Assembly: GCA_035772735.1 (NCBI GenBank)
Contig: JASDFA010000007.1
Span: 76,532,501-76,596,500, forward strand
DNA length: 64,000 nt
DNA from: Datura wrightii
Lineage: Eukaryota > Streptophyta > Magnoliopsida > Solanales > Solanaceae
Direction of reading: 5' to 3'
The notes beneath the pieces were generated by a model that searched no databases, had not been told where the DNA came from, and saw only the letters and a program-made list of their open reading frames with translations. Positions 1 to 9,362 of the stretch are shown here, one piece after another (the stretch's first letter is position 1; every line of letters begins with the position of its first letter). A program made the translations under genes and the position numbers.

Positions 1-1375
1 AAGAATACTCAGAGTATTAAAAAAATCAAATGGGAAGAAGAAGTGATCCAGGTGACACCGGCGAACCATCGGTGAAATGCGGATGCGGAATGGCGAAGCG
101 CCGATGAGCCCCGACATTAATCTGTGGGCTGGGTAAAGACCATATCCACCAGCATACAACATACAACAGTTCTTGAATTGTGAAGCACCGATGTACTGTG
201 GGTTTGTGACAGAAGTCAGAAATGTGCAATCGAACCCGTGATTTAACCGACGATTCCTTATGGGTGGCCTTTTATGAAGTTAAACCCACATGTTTACCCA
301 TACTTTGATACACATAAATTACTTCCAATTTAGCAATAAAAAATTTCCCTTAGGAAAGATGTCAATCTATTTATCACCGGGCAACTTGTGAGGGTGACAC
401 ACTCGGGGTTACTTAGACTTCATCCCGTACATCACCAAATAAAACATTGCAACCACATAAAAAAACAAATGCAGTCGGACATCGAGAAAAAAACATGAGA
501 TAATCAAATAAACGAAAAACATCATTAGTAGCTGCTCAAAACATGCATAATGGAGGGTGTTCATTCATAATTAGAGCATGAGCTAAAGTAACCATACCAA
601 ATTAGGAGGTGGTACCAAATGGTGTGAGCTTTGCACTTATGCCTACTTATGGTGTTTTTGAATATGGAGGAGTGGAGATGATGTAAGAATGGTAATTCAG
701 AGTGGTATTTATGTGGGAAGAGAGGGGGAGTTGATTGGGCAGGAGGGAGGTTACTAATGGAGATTAGGTGGAAGAATGGTTTGTGGGGAAGATGAGAGAT
801 GGTGAGAATAAGGTTAATTGAGGATTATTAGGTCTAAGACCGATCAAACTTCTGATAAGAATATAAATTTCGATCAAGGCACACCGGCAATTCACCAATG
901 TGGTCGCTGATGATATTACCTGCATGAGTTTCTTGATTTAGGACCAGTGAATGACTGGCGACTCGCAGAGTGGTATGGGAATTTAGCCAGGTAAGACACC
1001 GATGTTAAGATTACTCCCAGGTACATTGGTTGAGACTGGCATATTGTCGGTGGTTCGCTCCTTATAGTGGCGCTTCACCAGAAAAGTCGCCAACTGATTT
1101 TGAACCCTAAGGTGCAATGGATAGATTCTGCGACCCATCGGCTATTCGCGAAGTGAATTCAGCATCTCGCTGGAGAGTCGTCGATCACCTCCCAGTTTAT
1201 CCCATATTCTGACGCATTGCCTACGAAAGGGCGGCGCCTGGCACTTTCCCATTGGCATTTTGCCGTTGTAGTTCCGGTCATTCCCTATCCTTTTCTTCCT
1301 TGAAGTGCGCCTCCCAACAAAAATAAAAAACAATGATGCATTAAAAATTTTCAATAAGAGTAGAGAATAAAAATA
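1..1375 (-). other. Post-pol non-coding region of element I
   Basis: No convincing coding region is visible. The stretch contains a purine-rich block around 640-800 and GC-richer patches (40-130, 930-1270) with scattered GGCG/CACC-type words like those in this family's LTRs. It follows IN and the conserved hairpin in the element's direction, where Athila-type elements carry a long untranslated region. I could not align it to the LTR at 5184-6728. Confidence 0.4.
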
Positions 1376-1393
1376 CTTGGGTTGCCTCCCAGG
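1376..1393 (-). other. Conserved post-pol hairpin, element I copy
   Basis: Read on the minus strand this is CCTGGGAGGCAACCCAAG, preceded by GGCGCTT. It folds as a short stem with loop AGGCAA, with one mismatched pair. The same block lies just after the last gag/pol-type stop codon in element A (9345-9362) and element E (54551-54568). Confidence 0.7.
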
Positions 1394-1438
1394 AAGCGCC
1401 TTAGTTAACGTAGTGGTATGACGAAGATCTCTTAAAGC

Positions 1439-2411
1439 TTATGGTTCATATAGGTATAAGACCTCTATTTGGCCAACCTCCTCCAACACCCCGAGATATA
1501 TTTTTACTCGTTGCCCATTCACCTTGAATTTACACCCTTTTTCTCCTTGAAGCTCTGTGGCACCATTTCCATAAACTTGAGATACATTGAATGGCCCTGA
1601 CCATTTGTATTTTAGCATTCTTGGGAATAGTCTCAGCCGTGAATTGAACAAACAACACCCAGTTCCCTGAAGCAAAGCTACGCTGCAAAAACTTTCGGTC
1701 ATGATAATGTTTCATTCGGGCTTTAATTGATATATTCTCATATTCCCTCATTCTGAATTCATCCAACTCATGAAGATTTTGTACTCGCCCTTGGACAGCG
1801 CTCCCCCATTCAAGGTTCAAGCTTTTCAATGCCCAAAAGGCTTTGTGTTCTAATTCAATAGGGAGGTGGCATGATTTTCCAAAAACAAGCTGATATGAGT
1901 ACATCTCAATCGGTGTCTTTAATGCTGTCCAATATGTCCAAAAGGCATCATTTAACTTTTGAGCCTAATTTGTTCTGTTTACATTGACTTTTTTAGTCAA
2001 GATAGATTTGATTTACCAATTTGAAACTTCTACTTGGCCACTGGTCTGTGGGTGATAAGGAGTGGCCATTTTGTGCTTCACACCATATTTGGCTAACAAG
2101 GTCCTGAATAACTGATTGCAAAAATGTGATCCCACATCACGAATGATTGCTCTAGGAGTGCTAAATCGGGAGAAAATGTGTTTCTTTAAGAAGGTTGTTA
2201 TGCTCCTCCCTTCATTGTTGGGTAATGCTACAACTTCTAACCACTTTGAGACATAATCAACCGCCACCAAGATGTATGCATTTCTACAAGAGCTCCCAAA
2301 AGGGCCCATGAAATCTATCCCCCATACATCGAACAACTCAACCTCCAACTTTGGTGTTAATGGAAGTTCATGCCTCTTTGAAATACTCTCTTTCATTGAC
2401 ACTAATCGCAT
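1439..2411 (-). pseudogene. Integrase pseudogene of element I
   Basis: This is the IN part of an Athila-like polyprotein, the enzyme that inserts the cDNA copy into host DNA. The core (2013-2411) reads GIDFMGPF, then IIRDVGSHF, then GQVEVSN, so the three catalytic acidic residues are present. The next part (1530-1904) carries the LVFGKSCHLPIELEHKAFWA block. The C-terminal KYKWSGPF segment (1439-1702) is in another frame. Between about 1905 and 2012 the sequence is degraded. At least two frame changes make it non-functional. The stop of the last segment lies about 45 bases before the conserved hairpin. Confidence 0.8.
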
Positions 2412-2587
2412 TGCTTCACAAAATCATGGGCATCTTGATGTAGGATAGGCCAATAAAATCCACATTGTAGCACCTTTGTTGTTGTCCACACACTCCCATA
2501 ATGGCCCCCAACAGGTGAAGAATGACAAGCCTCTAAGATTAGGACCAGCTCCACTTCTGGGACACACCATCGTATTAAACCATCTAC

Positions 2588-4170
2588 TCAACTAAGGAAA
2601 AGGTAAGGTTCGTCCCAAGAAAATTTATGAACATCATGCATGAATTTCTTCTTTTGTTGAAATTTTAAACCCTCGAGTATGATTTGGCTAGGCAAGTAAT
2701 TAGCAATATCGTGAAACCACAGTGTTAAGTCATGGGTTCCAGCTAGAGTATGTTCATCCGGGAAAGCATAATTGATCTCCTCATGTACTCCCAGCTGACC
2801 ACTTGTTTCTAGGCGTGATAGATGGTCGACCACTTGATTCTCACACCCCTTACGGTCCTTCACCTTAAAGTCGAACTCCTGCAACAACAAAACCCTTCTA
2901 ATAAGCCTAGGGTTAGCATCTTTCTTGGCCATCAAATATTTGAGCACTGCATGGTCCGTGTGCACCACCACTTCGGTTCCCAATAAGTATGCTCAAAATA
3001 TTTCAACCGCAAACACAATAGCGTGTAACTCATGTTCAGTCATTGGATAGTTTGTTTGTGCATCACTTAGAGCTTTTTTAGCATAGTAAATGGGATGAAA
3101 TATCTTATCTTTCCACTGACCAAGGGATTCTCCTAATGCTACCCACCTGGCATCGCACATGAGCTCAAAGGGTTTTGACCAACCAGGTGCTATAATGATT
3201 GGAAAGGAAATCAACCTTTCTTTCAGCTCTACAAAGGCCTTCATACACCCCTCATCGAAATTGAACTTTGATTCTTTCTCCAACAGACAAAATAACGAAT
3301 GAGCTATTTTAGAGAAATCTTTAATAAAACGATGGTAAAATCTCGCGTGTCTGAGGAAACTCCTAACACCCTTCACTGTGTATGGTAGAGGTAACTGAGT
3401 AATGGCGTTGATCTTGACTTGATCCACCTCAAACCCTTTCGTAGAAATTTTATGTCCCAAAACAATCCATTCATTCACCATAAAATGACAGTTTTCCCAA
3501 TTAAAGAGAAAGTTTGTCTCCTTACATCTCTTCAATACCTCTTCTAGGTGTACCACACAATCTTCAAATGAGTCCCCCACGACTGAGAAGTCATCCATGA
3601 AGACTTCCATAGGGTCCTCCACCATATCTGATAAGATGGACATCCTACATCATTAGAAAGTGGCAGGGGTATTGAAAAGGACATAAGGCATCCTCTTGAA
3701 TGTTAAAGTTCCATAGAGCCATGTAAAAGTTGTTTTCTCTTGATCCTCAGGCGCGGTCGGGATTTAATTGTACCCCGAGTATCCATCCAAGAAACAATGA
3801 CATTCTTTCCCAGCCAAGTGGTCTAACATTTGGTCAATAAAGGGCACCAGAAAGTGATCTATATTTATCCATGAGTTTAACTTATGGTAATCCATGCAAA
3901 CTCTCCATCTGGTAACTGGGCGAGTTGCAATTAATTCGTTCTATTCATTCCCGACAACCGTAATGCCTCTTTTCTTTGGCACACATTGTGCAGGGCTTAC
4001 CCAACTGCTGTCGGCAATAGGATACACCACTCCTGCATATGCAATTTAATAATCTCCTTTTTGACCACCTCTTGCATAGGTGGATTCAGACACCTTTGAT
4101 GCTCGACTAGCGGGATACAATTTTGTTTGAAGATTAATCTTGTGTGTGCATATCCCAGGAGGAATACTGA
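2588..4170 (-). pseudogene. Reverse transcriptase/RNase H pseudogene of element I
   Basis: The C-terminal half of RT and the RNase H domain are readable. The block 2993-3643 contains the catalytic FMDDFSVV box, the KGVRSFLRHARFYHRFI connection and the start of RNase H (FELMCDA). The block 2588-2983 contains the RNase H VVHTDHAVLKYL motif and a linker towards IN ending in WDEPYLF. The N-terminal part of RT (about 3650-4170) can only be followed as fragments with stops. The gene would convert element RNA into cDNA in cytoplasmic virus-like particles, but this copy is dead. Confidence 0.8.
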
Positions 4171-4183
4171 TGATATCAGTTAT

Positions 4184-4444
4184 TTACCACCCTATAGCTC
4201 GAATATGCCTTTTCAATACCACAATGAGTTTTTCTACATGGAGGATAGTGCGCTTTGCTAAAATAATGACCAGGAGTGTCTCATTTTCCCCCAGATATGC
4301 ATATCGCATATGAGTAGGTAATGTTTTGAGCTCCAGCTTCAGAGGTGCAATAATGTCACGACTGTGATGTGGGGTTGTCCGATTCTTTAGGTCGAGGTCG
4401 AGCTTCCTCAGTATGAAGGTATAAGTTCCTATCCCTTTTCTCAC
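4184..4444 (-). pseudogene. Protease-RT linker fragment of element I
   Basis: The peptide contains LELKTLPTHMRYAYLGENET, which matches in position and wording the LELKELPPHLKYVFLGEDET segment of element E just before its RT. It is therefore the spacer between aspartic protease and RT. No protease active site is visible upstream. Confidence is in the homology, not in any function. Confidence 0.6.
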
Positions 4445-4754
4445 TTAACAAACCTCCTCTAGTTCTTCACCTATCAAGAAAAGGGTACAAAACTTTCTTC
4501 CACGATCTCTTCTTGCATTTCTCATCCAAATATACCTTTATCCTTTATGGCTTGAGGTGGTGAAACATTTGTTTCTTTTGTTAATTGTTGAGCTGCCACT
4601 TGAAATGCTAACACATTCATCCTGCCCTTTAACTGGTTTATTGTTATGTCATGATTTTTCACGGTTGTAGTGTGGTCCAACTATTCACTCTGCAATTCCT
4701 GAACTCCTGAATAAGTTGGAATAACTTTTTCAAGTACTACCTCAAGAGTGTTTT

Positions 4755-5060
4755 CTATGTGAGATAAGAGTGAATCATCGCTTCCTTGGCTACTCGTCTC
4801 AGCGAAACGGACATCGTTCTCACCTTGATTTCATGATACGAATACTCATACCATTGGTTGGCTTGATGGTACCTTATATGGAAACCCTTCATATAATTTG
4901 TTAATAGCTCTAGCTGTTTCTTCATGACTAGCAACACTGTATCTTTCCTCCCTTCTCTACACCACATCTTATCTACTAGTTTGAGAGTCTCCACATAAGG
5001 TTCCCCCTTGGGGTCTCGCAACAACCTGTCATAAAGGCTCATAAGCAGATCAGTGATCAC
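4755..5060 (-). pseudogene. Possible gag-derived remnant of element I
   Basis: This short open frame lies between the primer site and the pol remnants, where gag should be. It contains KKQLELLTNYMKGFH, which resembles the helical segment near the gag C-terminus of Athila-like elements, but there is no zinc knuckle and no Retrotrans_gag core. I would not call a function. The stretch 4445-4754 has no recognisable coding content. Confidence 0.3.
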
Positions 5061-5165
5061 TTATTAATGGAAAGACGAAGTACCAACTTTCCCGTATAAA
5101 AGCCAACTAATAGTGGTGCAAGACCAATTTAAATTAAAAATTAACACAAGAATATCAAGCGCTAG

Positions 5166-5183
5166 TCCCCGGCAACGGTGCCA
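5166..5183 (-). other. Primer binding site, element I (tRNA-Asp type)
   Basis: The minus strand reads TGGCACCGTTGCCGGGGA, one base different from the complement of the plant tRNA-Asp 3' end. It directly adjoins the 5' LTR and fixes the transcription direction as minus. Confidence 0.8.
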
Positions 5184-6728
5184 TTCTCGATAAATCTCAA
5201 ATTACACTCTTCTTAACAAAGAAGAGTAAGAGATCATTGTATCAAAACAAATATCCCAACGGATGTCGGGATCGAATCCCATAGAAACTAACAAGTGATA
5301 TACACAAGTGCTGTTTGGAAAATTTAAATTAATTCACACCAAGTGCAGTAAATGTTGTGGGCAATACTTGATGTTAACAATATGGTATAGATTCTGACTC
5401 AGCTAATTAGAATAGCAAAATAACCAAAGTTGTAGACAATAATTAGAGCGAATAGAGGTGTGGTGTAGATGATGTGCTAATTAAATAAGGCTATGCAAGA
5501 TCAACTCATCATTACAAATTGTGAAAATAACTTTGAACAGGTGAGAATTCTATGCTTTTCAACCTCATGAATGCCTATTTCTAGAGTTCGTTTGAACCAA
5601 TAGACATAATTAAATCAGCCCAATCATGTTTGGATTAATAGCTGCACTATCGCTCCCTATTAGCTATTAATTAGGAGTGTAAATATGAGTTTTGGCTATG
5701 TCTAGCCCGACTCCACAACATCACATCTATTTCTCCCATCAAATTCTCTCCCTATACTCAATTCGTCTCTTTCAAGCAGAAAACAAGTAAAAAAAGTAGA
5801 CCCACATTTGCAACTATAGATTATCAATTATAAATTGAACAGAACTTAACAGATTTACACTAATTAAGCAATATGGAGATGAAACTAGCAATACCCAATC
5901 TAATTAAACACTCATCACCACACTCCTAGTTGATGATTTAGCTCCTCATGATTAAGAAACTAAAGAACATATTTGATAATAAACTTATTGATTTCATTAA
6001 TAAGGCCAGCAAAATCAAATTCAAAAATTTGTCTGCAATAATGGTGGTACCTTTCTAAGGAAGAAAATGAAGAAAAGAAAAACAATATTCAACAATTTCC
6101 ACCAATAGAATTCTCCTTTCTTCCTCAGCAAAAGGAATGTTTATAAAACTAAAGTTAACATCTAATATGTACAGAGTACTTTCTTCTAGAATATATACAA
6201 AAATAGGGCAACCAATCTCCTCTTTGTCAGTGTTAGACACAATTGCCCCTGCTTAGGCATTTTGGCACTTGCGAAAGTACTGGCGGTTCACCAGTTACAT
6301 TCCGCAAACTGCCGTCTATCGTCTCTTGATCCTTCAATGATTTCCAATACCATTAGGTGGTACCTTCGGCGATTAACCAACCTCCAACAGTAATATGCCA
6401 ATCTCTTTCCTCCTTGATCCAGCAAGTTCAGGCACCTGTAGGCGAGTTCACCGGTGAGTCGCTAGTTGATATCTGTGACAACTGATTTCTTTAGTTCCTC
6501 AAAGTAGTGGTCATCTGCGTTTGGTAGGCGTTCCGCAGGTGTTCCCTCGTGGAGTGCCAGTTTTCACCTGATTTCGTTCTATTTACTCAACTTCTTGCTC
6601 TTTTACTTCAACTCGGATGTCTGCACATAAAAAGTAAAATAGGGCATAAAATTCATCTAAATGACTTGAAAACAAAGCTAAAGCTCATTCTTAATAGCCT
6701 AATGAATTTGTAAATTACCAACTCATCA
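5184..6728 (-). repeat. 5' LTR of element I
   Basis: On the minus strand the LTR starts TGATGAGTTGGTAATTTAC at 6728 and runs to the primer site. About 1.5 kb long. The head matches another LTR at 25788 on the plus strand, including the ATTAG(A/G)CT and CAAGTCA(A/T)TTAG blocks, so this is a repeated family. GC-richer sequence at 6240-6560 lies in the U3 part. The small open frame at 6055-6240 is not convincing. Confidence 0.75.
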
Positions 6729-6735
6729 ATCTCTA

Positions 6736-6752
6736 TGATGAGTTGTTAATCT
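6736..6752 (+). repeat. Possible 17-bp head of a second I-family LTR
   Basis: TGATGAGTTGTTAATCT resembles the I-family LTR start and faces the LTR end at 6728 head to head across 7 bases. Element A begins immediately after it. It may be a fragment left when A inserted, or chance. Confidence 0.35.
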
Positions 6753-8188
6753 TGATCACGGGCAAAAATATATGCCCGAGATACTCTTTATTACTTAAAT
6801 TAGTCTTGTTTATCTAAGTTATCGTATACATTTTCATGTAATTTTAGATAAAATAAAGATATGTGCTAACCAACATGATTAGCCTTTGTTTTGTAGGTTT
6901 TGATGATGTTTGAGTAACTAATCCATGAGTTGGTGAAGTAGAAGCTTGGAAACGGAATTAACACGCGAACGTCGGCAAGGAAGAGGCACAAAACAGCCCA
7001 CCGGCGCGTCGACAAGGTGCCACGGCAGGCAGGCCGCACAAAATAGCCCACCTGAGCGTTGGCAACGTGCCACGGCAGGTGGCCTCCGCAACCATGGGGC
7101 TTCAACGCGCTGCCCAGGTAGTGTGACACGTTGCCAACGCGGCAAGGTGCTGCCTGGGCCGATTTCGGGTGATTTTCCAGAGAGCCTCCGCGTCCGTAGC
7201 GTGTCACGGAGGCCGTGCTCCGCGATGCACTCCGTGACACGTTGCTTGTTAATCCGGGAAAGATTCCTACTAATATAAATAGCACACTTAGGTTTATTTT
7301 TCATAATTCAGACTTGGTGGAGCAAGGAGGTGGGTTAGGAGCAGTTGAGGGACGAAAAAGCTAAGGGTTTTTCTCTCTTTATTTCTTCTTTCAATCAATT
7401 GTACGTATGATTTACACTCATTTGAGGATGATCAATCCACAAATGAGTGGCTAATTCTCTTCCTTGCTAAGGTTTTGAACATGTGTATTGAATTTTGATT
7501 GTGAATTATATGGTTTTTCATCTTCTTCTTTCATGTAGTTCTATTAATTCTTGTTCTTACTGCATTAGTGTGTGGCCAACATTAATGTACATCTAAAAAG
7601 TCCAATTTCACTCGAGAGAGCAAGAAATTGGAAAGTTGTGAATTAATAGGGTATTGTTCTTAACTTGATTTGGGAAAATTGGGTTTTGATATGCTTTCCT
7701 GATAGAAATATACTTGAAAGCCGTATTAGTCAATTTAGGAACCGGAATTGTATTTCTAGGTCATAAATTGCATTTGATCACAGAAATGTAGACGAATGGT
7801 TTATGATTCTAAAGTGAGATTAAATACGAGAGTTTTAATCTCTAGGCTAATGTTCTTGGCTAGCAACATGAAGAGAAGAATAACCGAATTATGATTACTA
7901 TCGAATTCATTACTTGTTCTTAACCTTGGCATGCTCTTATCCATAGTTTCAATTCAAGTAAATATTTGTTAATAGTTTCAGTATATAGTTTATAAACAAA
8001 ATTATTTAACTTTTGGTTACATTGTTGTCAACATAATTAGAAGTAAACTAGAATATAGTATACTTAAGCAATTTTACTTATCCAGAGTCTCCTTGGATCG
8101 ATACTTGGCTTACTTAGCCACTTTATTACTTGTTTGACCACGTGCACTTGCGTGTCGGTTTTTAACCCCTACCAAAGCACCGAGCAAG
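6753..8188 (+). repeat. 5' LTR of element A
   Basis: It begins TGATCACGGGCA and ends CACCGAGCA just before the primer site, 1436 bases. The first 818 bases recur at 11313-12130. The head contains a CGGGCA/TGCCCG inverted repeat. A GC-rich block (6960-7250) precedes a TATA box at 7274-7282. The rest (7300-8188) is AT-rich R/U5 sequence without coding content. Open frames in three registers at 6866-7304 only reflect the stop-poor GC-rich block. Confidence 0.9.
7200..7282 (+). promoter_or_regulatory. LTR promoter of element A: 12-bp palindrome arms plus TATA
   Basis: CGTGTCACGGAG (7200-7211) and its exact reverse complement CTCCGTGACACG (7230-7241) flank an 18-base centre. TATAAATAG follows at 7274-7282, 32 bases downstream. 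The same arrangement occurs in the 3' LTR (11760-11801) and in element E. Confidence 0.7.
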
Positions 8189-8194
8189 TTTTTC

Positions 8195-8212
8195 GCGCCG
8201 TTGCCGGGGAGA
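8195..8212 (+). other. Primer binding site, element A (tRNA-Asp type)
   Basis: TCGCGCCGTTGCCGGGGA matches the complement of the tRNA-Asp 3' end except at the second base. It lies 6 bases after the LTR end. Confidence 0.85.
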
Positions 8213-8357
8213 CTTGGCAATTGGTGAAATTGTTTTAAGTATAAATTTACTGTATTTTTGTTTTATTTTCTTAAGTGTTGACAACTTGGTCTAGTGTTTG
8301 TTTTAATTCTTCTTTATTTTATTTTATTTTTCTGCTTGTTCGTATACCCTTATTGAC

Positions 8358-9305
8358 ATGACATCATGGAATATAAATGGTTTCAATGGTGGATACTCAT
8401 ATTTTAGTGAATCTTGTGTGAACTGTGGAGGACCCCACTTGTGGCAAAACTGTAATACGTGCAATATATGTGGGTGTCAATATGGCCATTGGGGTGATTG
8501 TCCAAAGGCATATTCCCCTCCCCCAAGCCCCTACTATGATCCTTCTGTTGTTTTTTCTGAATATAGGCATGCTGAAAATGAGGACTTGGGACGCCAAGCT
8601 CGAATAGAAGATATGTTGAAACAACTCTTGGAGCAATCAGAAGCAATGAAGGAGGCGATGGCAGTATTGAGAAATCAGCAAGAAGAGAATGCAGAGGCTC
8701 TAGAAAGGATGACCATCAAATTCACGGAGATGATCGCTGAAGCTGAAGCGTGTGATAAATCACAGACAACAGTTTTAGCCGATATTCAAGAGGAACTACA
8801 AGAGGACGACAAGGGTGAATTTTTGGATGAAGCCCAACAATTCGAATCTCTTGAGTGTCCCCGTGATGGGCTCACACTTATGGAAAATCCATTCTTGGAA
8901 GAAGAGTTAGCGTATCCCCCAGTCGACTTTAATGGTGAGATAGATGTCGATGTCGAGAAGGTATATACAAGTAAGGAGGTCAAGCAAAATGCAGTTTCAG
9001 AGTTGAGGTGTATTGGACCACACTCTACGCATTTTTCAACATTAAATTTGGTTGAAAACATAGAAATAGAGTCTTCCAAGTTTGTAGAGAAATGTCTAGT
9101 GGAGGACCAAGCACCATATATTTTGAAATTTGCTAACTCAGAAAGCCAAAATGACTTCGCTTACTTAAGGACCAAGAAATGCAAAAGGCAACATCTACTG
9201 TTTGGTCCTTACAATTTTTCACCACCACCCCTGGAGCATAAGACGAAATTAGAGAAGAAATTAGGGGTGAGATTCATATCCTCAAGGTGGAGGAAAAAGT
9301 GGTGA
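8358..9305 (+). CDS. Intact gag-derived zinc-knuckle/coiled-coil ORF of element A
   Basis: This 315-codon ORF starts with ATG about 145 bases after the primer site and has no internal stop. Residues 20-48 hold two Cys/His clusters: CVNCGGPHLWQNC (C-x2-C-x3-H-x4-C) and CNICGCQYGHWGDC (C-x2-C-x5-H-x3-C). These resemble the gag zinc knuckle that binds element RNA. Residues of about 78-130 are charged and heptad-like, suggesting a coiled coil, and the IEDMLKQLL start parallels IEEMFKTMI after the knuckle in element E's gag. The rest is acidic, then basic at the end (RWRKKW). There is no capsid-type Retrotrans_gag core and no enzyme domain. I infer an RNA-binding or particle-assembly partner used with proteins supplied by an autonomous element. 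A different adopted role is possible. Confidence 0.7.
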   Translation: MTSWNINGFNGGYSYFSESCVNCGGPHLWQNCNTCNICGCQYGHWGDCPKAYSPPPSPYYDPSVVFSEYRHAENEDLGRQARIEDMLKQLLEQSEAMKEAMAVLRNQQEENAEALERMTIKFTEMIAEAEACDKSQTTVLADIQEELQEDDKGEFLDEAQQFESLECPRDGLTLMENPFLEEELAYPPVDFNGEIDVDVEKVYTSKEVKQNAVSELRCIGPHSTHFSTLNLVENIEIESSKFVEKCLVEDQAPYILKFANSESQNDFAYLRTKKCKRQHLLFGPYNFSPPPLEHKTKLEKKLGVRFISSRWRKKW

Positions 9306-9344
9306 AACTTGGTACGTCGTGCCGTGACGTAAAATTAGGCGCTG

Positions 9345-9362
9345 CTTGGGAGGCAACCCAAG
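9345..9362 (+). other. Conserved post-ORF hairpin, element A copy
   Basis: CTTGGGAGGCAACCCAAG forms a perfect 6-bp stem with loop AGGCAA and is preceded by GGCGCTG. It starts 40 bases after the ORF stop. Counterparts in elements E and I keep the loop while stem bases change in pairs. Confidence 0.75.

Larger units (their letters stand above)
1..6728 (-). mobile_element. Element I: decayed Athila-like Ty3/gypsy retrotransposon
   Basis: On the minus strand the order is 5' LTR (5184-6728), tRNA-Asp-type primer site, a gag remnant, a protease-RT linker, RT/RNase H, IN, a conserved hairpin, then non-coding sequence to the left edge. RT has the FMDD box and IN has the DDE residues, which together with the primer site places it in the Athila group. 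Most of gag, including the zinc knuckle, and the whole protease are missing, so an internal deletion is likely. Stops and frame changes break every domain. The 3' LTR is not recognisable and should lie left of position 1. Confidence 0.8.

Noticed and set aside
6866..7304. Three overlapping open frames on both strands, repeated at 11426-11864
   Set aside because: They coincide with the GC-rich, stop-poor palindromic block of the LTR; similar peptides in both strands follow from the inverted repeats, not from coding.
8195..8212. tRNA gene fragments
   Set aside because: Matches to tRNA-Asp and tRNA-iMet cover only the 12-18 bases expected of primer binding sites; no cloverleaf is present.
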